DNA from: Solen grandis
Taxonomy: Eukaryota; Mollusca; Bivalvia; Adapedonta; Solenidae
Direction of reading: 5' to 3'
DNA length: 64,000 nt
Assembly: GCA_021229015.1 (NCBI GenBank)
Contig: CM037777.1
Location: forward strand, 61,550,369 to 61,614,368
In this document: piece after piece, positions 55,775-64,000 of the stretch
Position numbering within the stretch: the stretch's first letter is position 1
Layout: each line of letters begins with the position of its first letter
The notes under the pieces: generated by a model
Told to the model about the DNA's origin: nothing
Database searches by the model: none
The model's input: the letters and a program-made list of their open reading frames with translations, nothing else
Made by a program: the position numbers and the translations under genes

Positions 55775-57137
55775 CAAGAGGCCCATGATGGCCCTAAATC
55801 GCTCACCTGAGATAAATAGGTTGACCCAAGGAACATTTGTTCCAATTTATTTTAAAACCTGGCCAGTAGTTTTGAAGAAGATGATTTTTAAAGTTTTCAT
55901 ATTTTTTTTCTTTTTGTTGCCATGGCAACCAGAGTTCTATATGGATCAAGTTTATTTTAGGAACTTTTGTGAAGGTTGACCCAAGGATCATTCCTGCCAA
56001 GTTTAATCAAATTCTGTCCAGTGGTTTCAGAGGAAAAGTTGATTAAAGTTTTCCCTATATACATATAAGGCAAATAAGCCCCGCCCCTGGCGGCCATGTT
56101 TTTTACGGATCGGAATTTTTTTTAGCAACTTTGGTAGAGGTTGACCCAAGGAACATCTGTACCAATTTATTTTAAAATCTGGCCAGTAGTTTTGAAGAAG
56201 ATGATTTTTAAAGTTTTCATATTTTTTTTTTTTTTGGTGCCATGGCAACCAGAGTTCTACATGGATCAAGTTTATTTTAGCAACTTTTGTGAAGGTTGAC
56301 CCAAGGATAACCCCTGCCAAGTTTAATCAAATTCTGTCCAGTGGTTTCAGAGGAGATGTTGTTTAAAGGTTTCTCTATATACATATAAGGCAAATAAGCC
56401 CCGCCCCTGGCGGCCATGTTTTTTTACGGATCGGAATAATTTTAGCAACTTTGGTAGAGGTTGACCTAAGGAACATCTGTACCAATTTATTTTAAAATCT
56501 GGCCAGTAGTTTTGAAGAAGATGATTTTTAAAGTTTTCATATTTTTTTTCTTTTTGTTGCCATGGCAACCAGAGTTCTACATGGATCAAGTTTATTTTAG
56601 CAACTTTTGTGAAGGTTGACCCAAGGATCATCCCTGCTAAGTTTAATCAAATTCTGTCCAGAGATTTCAGAGGAGATGTTGTTTAAAGGTTTCTCTATAT
56701 ACATATAAGGCAAATAAGCCCCGCCCCTGGCGGCCATGTTTTTTTACGGATCGGAATAATTTTAGCAACTTTGGTAGAGGTTGACCCAAGGAACATCTGT
56801 ACCAAATTATTTTGAAATCTGACCAGTAGTTTTGAAGGAGATGATTTTTAAAGTTTTCATATTTTTTTTTCTTTTTGTAGCCATGGCAACCAGAGTTCTT
56901 CATGGATCAACTTTATTTTAGCAACTTTTGTAGAGCCTCACGCAAGGAACATTCCTGCCAAGTTTCATTAAATTCTGTCCAGCGGTTTCAGAGGAGATGT
57001 CGTTTAAAGCAAATTGTTGACGACGGACGACGGACGACTGACGACGCACGACGCACGACTCACGACGCACAACGACGGACGCCAGACGAAGGGCGATCAC
57101 AAAAGCTCACCTTGAGCACTTTGTGCTCAGGTGAGCT
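55775..57137 (-). mobile_element. Second nested AGCTCACC-family element with AA/TT target duplication
   Basis: The flanks read ACATACCAA / AAAAATCTAAGC and the empty site reads ACATACCAAAAATCTAAGC (about 50920-50938), again an AA duplication. The body is four units of about 310 bp matching 5928-7578. The head contains a GACGGACGAC-type repeat. Confidence 0.88.
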
Positions 57138-57917
57138 AAAAATCTAAGCTCTAGGCCTTCTGGATTTATAGAAGAATATTTTTAATGATTTTCCCATTTA
57201 AATCTATGAAAAACAAGTGACCCCTGGTGCGGGGTCATTTATCACCGTATGGCTATGATTTGAACAACTGAGGTAATGAACCATTAGATGATGCTACATA
57301 CCAAATATCTAAGCTCTGGGCCTTATGGATTTACAGAAGAAGATTTTTTAAGATTTTCCTATATAACTCTATGTAAAACAAGTGACCCCTGGTGCGGGGG
57401 CATTTATCACCATAGGGCTATGATTTGAACAATCTTGGTAATGAACCATTAGATGATGCTACATACCAAATATCTAAGCTCTAGGCCTTATGGATTTATA
57501 GAAGAAGATTTTTAAAGATTTTTCTATACAACTCTATGTAAAACAAGTGACCCCTGGTGCGGGGGCATTTATCACCATAGGGCTATGATTTGTACAATCT
57601 TGGTAATGGCCCATAAGATGATGCTACATACCAAATATCTTTTGCAGAAGAAGATTTTCAAAGTTTGAGTTTTTAAAATCTATTTTTAGCTCCTGTGACC
57701 TACTTTTTCAACCAATCTGAATAATTTGTACAACTTTGATAGAGGGCATCATAAGGATGATTTCTGTGAAGTTCGGCCAAAATCCCTTCAGCAGTTCAGG
57801 AGGAGATGTTCTTTAAAGCAAATTGTTGACGACGGACGGACGCACGCACGGACGACGGACGACGGACAAAAGGTGATCACAATAGCTCACCTTGAGCACT
57901 TCGTGCTCAGGTGAGCT

Positions 57918-58212
57918 AAAAAAGATTCACAAATAGTGAATTTAAAGAGAGAGCTTAGAGAGAGCTCAGAGAGAAAAAGAATATAGACTACTTTGGGGTT
58001 TCAACTCACATACTTAATGGACAAATCTTGTCTACAATTCCAGTAAAGCCTGAAGATATTATATCATATTTTGGGGTACAGTATTCCAAAATTAAAATGT
58101 AAATGAGACATGAAACTATTAAGACTCTTATGAGTAACTAATCACATATTTGTTGTTGTTTTTTTTATTTTATTTTCCATGACAACAGCAGGAGATATTT
58201 CTAATTCAACAA
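57918..58212. other. No gene recognised
   Basis: A short GAGAGAGCTCAGAGAG purine run near 57945, then AT-rich sequence. Confidence 0.4.
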
Positions 58213-58330
58213 GAGGCCCATAGGGCCTCAAATCGCTCACCTGAGTACCACTGCTCTATATGCAACTTAGTATACATGTATCATACTGATATACATGTTT
58301 CTCAGGAACTTGACAGTTTTTCTTACCCAT
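58213..58330 (-). mobile_element. 3' end of an AGCTCACC-family element
   Basis: CAAGAGGCCCATAGGGCCTC, AAATCGCTCACCTGAG is the reverse complement of the usual 3' end. The body is short and there is no 5' terminus; the right limit is approximate. Confidence 0.55.
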
Positions 58331-58417
58331 TTTAGCAATAGTATGGAAAAAAAACATTGATCATGAGATTTCAGTGTGGTACTGCTGATTGAAAATGGAC
58401 AAAAAGGGAGATGGTCC

Positions 58418-58664
58418 TTAACCTTTTCCCTCATAAAAACTCATTTTGACGCCCTTTATAGGTACCACATAAATCCTGATCTGCAGAAAGCCCCACTTAA
58501 ACCTTTCCAAATTTAATTGTAAAATCCTCATCCCCAGACCACTAAGGAGCAGCAAACAGCATAAAACCTGATCAGCCTGCGAGTAACAGTTGGACTTGCA
58601 GGCTGATTAGGTTTTATGCTACTCACATAGGTATTTTATAGATCTCTATGAGGAAAAGGGTTAA
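58418..58664. mobile_element. Fold-back MITE, inverted copy of 399-640
   Basis: The left TTAACCTTTTCCCTCAT and the right ATGAGGAAAAGGGTTAA are inverted repeats. The hairpin ATAAAACCTGATCAGCCTGC / GCAGGCTGATTAGGTTTTAT has a short insert (AGTTGGACTT) at its tip. Confidence 0.7.
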
Positions 58665-58800
58665 TTATTATGAAATAAGTTGCAATTTATTACAAAGTGT
58701 TTTTAATCATTCGTTTGTGGTTTTTAAGAGGTGTTTGGTAATCCCTGTGTACTGGAACACTGACATGAACCAAAGTAAAGGCAGACAATCTGCATATTCA

Positions 58801-58816
58801 CCCCCCCCCCCCCCCC
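58801..58816. repeat. Poly-C run
   Basis: About 16 C. Length is uncertain in any assembly. Confidence 0.7.
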
Positions 58817-59142
58817 AATCACTTTAATGATGATGTTGATGCTGCTGCTGATTAAGGATAGTATGAATAACCCTTATATCTCTATCAGGTGACTTTGTGT
58901 AAAACTAGCCTAGTATCTCATACACATAGTAGCAGGTAATGTAGTTTTGCACTAACTCAGTGGGGCAACACAGTCCAGAAAATGTGACCTCTGCCAGAAG
59001 GTCAGACTAAGCTATAGGAATGGTATTTGTGGTAATGTTATCTTCTCCACCTCTGCATATGTAGTGGAATCACCCAAATGACCTATCAGACTAGTGGACT
59101 ATCTCATCTAAGGGTATAATTTATTTTTTTGTTTCTAGCTGG

Positions 59143-59146
<4 letters not shown>

Positions 59147-59184
<38 letters not shown>
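59147..59184. repeat. (CT)n microsatellite
   Basis: About 19 CT pairs. Confidence 0.9.
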
Positions 59185-59187
<3 letters not shown>

Positions 59188-59393
59188 AGTCTTCTCTCTC
59201 TTTAGTAAGTGGCCTTGTAATTTAATGTAACTTTTTGATTTTATTAAGCTACCAAGACATATTTCTTGTTCTGTTTATGAGCTGATGCATTCTTTTTATG
59301 CATAAATGTAACAAAATATCACACTTAAAAATATTCAACTTCTGTAAATCTGATCTGTAAAGGATCAACTTTTGGAGAGGTAGCCTGAACTGC

Positions 59394-59569
59394 AGAAAAG
59401 CTACAGTTAAACATTACCAAATTTCATAGTAAAATCCTCATCACCAGACCACTGAGGAGCAGCGAACAGTATAAAACCAAATCAGCCAGCAAGTTACTTG
59501 CTAAGGCTAATCTGGTTTTATGCTGTTAGCATAAGACTTATTATGGTCTTTTGAAACGGGAAAGGGTTA
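59394..59569. mobile_element. Fold-back MITE, third copy, left end missing
   Basis: ATAAAACCAAATCAGCCAGC pairs with GCTAATCTGGTTTTAT, and the right end ATGGTCTTTTGAAACGGGAA AGGGTTAA is retained. The left terminus is replaced. Confidence 0.6.
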
Positions 59570-60299
59570 ACTATGTTGAAATAGGTTGCATTTTATTACA
59601 AAGTGTCTTTTATCATCCTAGAAAGAGCAAATAGTTTGCAGAGTCCAAAAATAGACACAATATAGACTTTACTATGATTGCTGCTGTTGCTGATGATGAT
59701 TCCAGTAGATACACTGGAGGTATTATATAAGCAGGTCATGACCTGACTTACAGCAAAGTCAGTACAAGGGCTATACACAGCTATAGGTATCAGTGGTTAA
59801 TCCAGCTAAACTGTTATCTTCTCCCCCTCTGCACATGTAGTGATATCACCCAAAAATGCCAAAATATACTGTATATATAGAAGCTAATGAAATAACCTTT
59901 TAGACTTGTGGACTAGCTCAACTATTGGCACCATTAAGACCATGTTCTGGCTTGTAATTTAATGTAACGTTAAGCTATGCTGAACATATTTTTTAAAAGA
60001 TATTTCTTGTTTGTTTAAAAGCTGATACATTATTCTTATGCATCAATGTAATAAAATATGCTTCAACTTCTGATCTATCAAGATCCAACTTTAGAATGAT
60101 ATAACACAATCAAATCAATCCCAATATTAAAATGTAAACATATTTTAAAATGTCTCCTTCAGGACTTTAGATTTTACCGGTATTCCTTTAATGATAGAAT
60201 ATCTGTTTATTTATAATCAATGAAAAAAAATCACAAAAGTTTGAAACAGTCATTTCCTTTTGAACAAAAAAACTATAAAATGTGAAAATTTCATGAAGA
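59570..60299. other. Partial repeat of 58665-59250
   Basis: AAATAGGTTGCATTTTATTA, ACAAAGTGTCTTTTATCATC and the later GTTATCTTCTCC..CTCTGCA and GTAATTTAATGTAAC words repeat in order those at 58670-59240, so a roughly 1-kb unit including the MITE is duplicated and diverged. Ends at an orphan hairpin (59980-60009). No gene. Confidence 0.55.
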
Positions 60300-61550
60300 T
60301 TGATAAAAAAATCAAAGTCAGAGATGCCATTTGAAGTTAAGTCTTGCCCCTGGTGGCAATGTTTTTTTTACAAATCAGAATATTTTTTTTTTATTGACAT
60401 TGGTTGAGCTGAACCCAAGGAATATATAATATACCAACTTATTTTGAAAATGGGCCAGTAGTTTTCAATGAGATGTCAGTAGTTTTCAATGAGATGTTTA
60501 AGTTTTCATATATATTTCTGTTGCCATGGCAACCAAAGTTTCCATGGATAGAGTTTATTTTAGAAACTTTTGTGCCCAAGGATCATCCCTGCCAAGTTTT
60601 ATTAAATTCTGTCCAGTGGTTTCAGAGGAGATCTCGTTTGAAGTTTTCCCTATATATATATAAGGCAAATAAGCCCCGCCCCTGGTGGCCATGTTTTTAA
60701 CGGATCGGAAAAATTTTAGCAACTTTGGTAGAGGTTGACCCAAGGAACATCTGTACCAATTTATTTTAAAATCTGGCCAGTAGTTTTGAAGAAGATGATT
60801 TTTAAAGTTTTCATTTTTTTTTCTTTTTGTTGCCATGGCAACGAGTTCTACATGGATCAAGTTTATTTTAGCAACTTTTGTGAAGGTTGACCCAAGGATC
60901 ATCCCTGCCAAGTTTAATCAAATTCTGTCCAGTGGTTTCAGAGGAGATCTCGTTTGAAGTTTTCCCTATATACATATAATGCAAATAAGCCCCGCCCCTG
61001 GCGGCCATGTTTTTTTACGGATCGGAATAATTTTAGCAACTTTGGTAGAGGTTGACCCAAGGAACATCTGTACCAATTTATTTTAAAATCTGGCCAGTAG
61101 TTTTGAAGAAGATGATTTTTAAAGTTTTTTTTTTCTTTTTGTTGCCATGGCAACCAGAGTTCTACATGGATTAAGTTTATTTTAGCAACTTTTGTGGAGG
61201 TTGACCCAAGGATCATCCCTGCCAAGTTTAATCAAATTCTGTCCAGTGGTTTCAGAGGAGATGTTGTTTAAAGGTTTCTCTATATTCATATAAGGCAAAT
61301 AAGCCCCGCCCCTGGAGGCCATGTTTTTTTACGGATCGGAATAATTTTAGCAACTTTGGTAGAGGTTGACCCAAGGAACATCTGTACCAAATTATTTTAA
61401 AATCTGGCCAGTAGTTTTGAAGGAGATGATTTTTAAAGTTTTCAAATTATTTTTCTTTTTGTTGCCATGGCAACCAGAGTTCTTCATGGATCAACTTTAT
61501 TTTAGCAACTTTTGTAGAGCCTCACCCAAGGAACATTTCTGAATTTAAGA
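60300..61550 (-). mobile_element. AGCTCACC-family body without termini
   Basis: Four units of the roughly 310-bp type (CAAATAAGCCCCGCCCCTGG, GTTGCCATGGCAACCAGAGT). Neither AGCTCACC nor CTCTTG ends are present, so both ends were lost or replaced. Confidence 0.65.
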
Positions 61551-61624
61551 AATCCTCAAATGAGGTTAAAGGATATGTCGTTTAAACAAACTTGGAAAAC
61601 CTTGAACACGTTGGAAAAATGTGT

Positions 61625-62606
61625 GGAATGCCAAATCTACAAAAACTCAAATATATATATAAATCTCTTCAATAATAGAGATATCTTCAAATGAATTATT
61701 GATATAACAATTCAATTTAAGATATCAACAAATGATTTGAAGAGATCTTCAAATTAATTAATGATATCAACAATGTAATTATTGATCTCTACAAATCACA
61801 TCAATTGTAGCCTGAGCTCTTCAAATCATTTGTTGATATCATTAATTGAGTTGTCAGTATCAAAAATTCAATTGTTGTCTCTTCAAATCAATGTTCACTA
61901 ATTCGTCTAAAATGGTTTCTCCCTGATGGAAAGCTTCAAGTATTTGGCGCAACTTACCATCTGAACTACTGTGTATATTTATATTATATCTACTTATGTT
62001 TAAAAGCTGTTACATGTACTTCACACAATTCATTAATTTTTTATGTGCATAGAATATCTGCTCATCATATCATAGATAATGCGATACAGTAAAGTACAGT
62101 ACCGTAGTATTACTATTTTATCATTACCCTTATGAGTAAGTAGTGACTGTACAGTACTGTATCATTATTTTTAGAATTGGTATTGTATGTACATGTATGA
62201 AATGTTGGTCCATTCTCCCAAGAGTGCACTCCTGCTGCGTCTACCACTGGACAGGGACCAATTGTGCCAATGATCTCATTAATTGAATAAATGATATCAA
62301 CAATTCAATTATTGATATCTTCAAATCAATTATAAATTAGTATTTATCTGATTGAATTGTAGAGCTCTACAATTCATTGAATTGAATTGTTGATCTCATT
62401 AATTCAGTTAATGATATCAACAAATAATTTGGAGATATCAATAATGACAATAATTATATATTGAGATCAACAATTGATTAGTTGATACATTGTATCATTA
62501 CTTAATTTGAAGATCTCTTGTTTTGATATCAATTATTCTTTTGAAGAACTCTTTAATTATTTGAAGAGATCTTCAAATATTTGAGTTTATGTAGATTTGG
62601 AGTTCC
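61625..62606. mobile_element. TIR element with palindrome-rich interior
   Basis: The left end GGAATGCCAAATCTACAAAA and the inverted right end GGAACTCCAAATCTACATAA continue to ACTCAAAT on both sides. The interior is filled with variants of TTGATATC, CAACAATTCAATTATTGATA and AGAGATCTTCAAAT, many self-complementary. No frame is seen. Confidence 0.6.
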
Positions 62607-63750
62607 ATATTAATAATTAACATAGATCTACTTGACTGTGGAAAGGGATTAGAATAAGTTATAAAAAATGATATAAAAAAAAAAAAGTTTAAATCAATTA
62701 ACAATTACAACAAGAATTCTTTATTGAAATCACTGGAGGCCAATGCGAAACAAAAAATAACCAGAGCAGACTTCAATATAGAGATTATAATTATATCCTC
62801 AAGTATTCAGTTCTCACCATATTGTTATTCTCGGGACACTAATGCAATATTTCACCTCGAGTGTGGCATAGTTTTACAGGGAACCCATTGACAATTGGCA
62901 AAATCTATTGATCCTTGTTTCCAAACTGTTTTTTTTTTTTTATGAAAATATTTGGGAAACAGATAAAAAACATTCATTTCAATCAAGAAGTACCGATTTT
63001 ATACCATTTTCACTGGTGCTACTTTTTATCACTTTTCAAACCACCTGTTAAATCTACCAATAACACCCAGTAAGTAGACGATGACTGATTTATGTAAACC
63101 AACATCTGTTCCTAAGTTTGATTATGAATATACTTCTCAACAATTCTATGTACAGATGTCATATATAGCCATAGTTGGTATTAATCTGATAGCGAAATCC
63201 ACACTTAATCATTATAATACAGCATACCCATTTACCTCCTTTTACTCATTTTTCTTGCAATAACTTCTTATGCTAGTGGGAACTGGATACTCCAGGATAC
63301 TACTGCAGTTTTCGGGAAAGTGAAAGTCAAATGAGTTACTCATTACTTATCATTGAATGATCAAGACGATGATCTGTTGTTTAATGTATCAGTTCTAATA
63401 TTATACTGTTTGTATATAACCATGAGGTGTGTCCATTAAATCCAGGTATCGCTGTGTACAATGTGATATGATTTGATAATCTAATGAATCTACCGAAAGT
63501 GAAAGTAAAATGTTTCCAAGAATAATAACTCTTAACATTAAATTAAATTTGGTTTATTACCGGTTATTAGTATTATAAACTTAACATTAAAATCAATAGT
63601 TAACGATCGCATGATTTAAAGAGAGAGGGAGAGGAAGGAAAGAGAACGAAAGATAAGAGAGAAAAATCGAACATACAGGGTTTTCCCATCCTCTGTTGTA
63701 CTGTAGGTACTGTGCTGAACAGTACTGTACACATTCATGGGGCCTACTAA
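62607..63750. other. No gene recognised
   Basis: AT-rich, with a purine run (GAGAGAGGGAGAGGAAGGAA) at about 63620-63665. No repeat terminus. Confidence 0.35.
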
Positions 63751-63757
63751 AACCCGG

Positions 63758-63865
63758 TCTCCAAATTATCGACGGTCTCCGCCGGTCTCCGAGACCGGGG
63801 ACTGGAGACCGTCGTTTAGTATGTAGTATATGGGGTGGGGGGATATATCGGAGACCGGCTGAGAC
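63758..63865. repeat. GGTCTCC / GGAGACC fold-back cluster
   Basis: GACGGTCTCC at 63772 pairs with GGAGACCGTC at about 63803. A further CCGGTCTCC and GGAGACCGG lie inside and after it, giving nested hairpins. Confidence 0.6.
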
Positions 63866-64000
63866 TGTCTACATTTCTAAACGAATCAATTTTCACATTT
63901 TTTTTTTTGTAATTGAAGTCTTGTTATTGATCAATTAACGCAATCTTAAATTAAATTAATGTCTATTTTGAAATTAATTGAATAATTGAATCATAAAATG

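Larger units (their letters stand above)
53634..57917 (-). mobile_element. AGCTCACC-family composite element, copy 2, with two nested insertions
   Basis: On the minus strand it runs from AGCTCACCTGAGCACGAAGT (ending 57917) to the 3' end AGGGCCATCTTGGCCCTCTTG (at 53634), flanked by TT/AA. It collapses onto copy 1 (50101-51890) when 54188-55594 and 55775-57137 are removed. Confidence 0.8.

Overview
This window looks like genomic DNA from a bivalve mollusc. It is AT-rich, has long introns with standard GT-AG splice sites, and is crowded with interspersed repeats. The commonest repeat begins AGCTCACCTGAGC and ends GGGCCATC(A/T)TGGCCCTCTTG, which I associate with bivalve genomes. The species cannot be fixed from sequence alone; a venerid-type clam is a guess. 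There is no bacterial gene organisation and no CRISPR array. I found no reverse transcriptase or intact transposase.

The only protein-coding gene I can support runs on the + strand from about 989 to 40870. I assembled 15 exons by hand. They join in one open frame of 3357 nt (1118 codons plus stop), with matching intron phases and a GT/AG pair at every junction. The 5' end lies upstream of the window. The protein is a PARP14-like (PARP10/14/15-type) ADP-ribosyltransferase. In order it has two RRM-like modules (exons 1-3), a Ser/Pro/Thr-rich linker (exon 4), a charged, weakly conserved region (exons 5-8), one diverged macrodomain (end of exon 8 to exon 12), a KH-like region (exons 13-14) and a C-terminal PARP catalytic domain (exons 14-15). 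The catalytic triad reads His-Tyr-Glu, as in PARP1 and tankyrase. It is not the His-Tyr-Leu/Ile of vertebrate PARP14 and PARP10. The macrodomain has lost most recognisable ADP-ribose-binding positions.

Layout: 1-988 is repeat-rich upstream intron; 989-40870 is the gene; 41002-41229 is a tandem copy of the end of its last exon; 41230-43080 is AT-rich and may be 3' UTR or downstream sequence; 43081-64000 is essentially all mobile and repetitive DNA with a 100-N assembly gap at 50001-50100.

The main repeat finding is a set of at least eight element families with unrelated bodies but one shared end architecture: TT, then a short 5' inverted repeat, a body often made of tandem units, the 3' copy of the inverted repeat, a hairpin, then CTTG or CTAG, then TT. 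Three insertions (54188-55594, 55775-57137, 34353-34773) can be compared with uninterrupted paralogous sites inside the window. All three show a TT/AA duplication. This matches what is known of Helentron-associated elements (HINEs, including bivalve 'pearl' elements). Other repeats are tRNA-derived SINEs, fold-back MITEs, a TA-flanked pogo/Tigger-like element inside a minisatellite, a roughly 90-bp satellite and several minisatellites.
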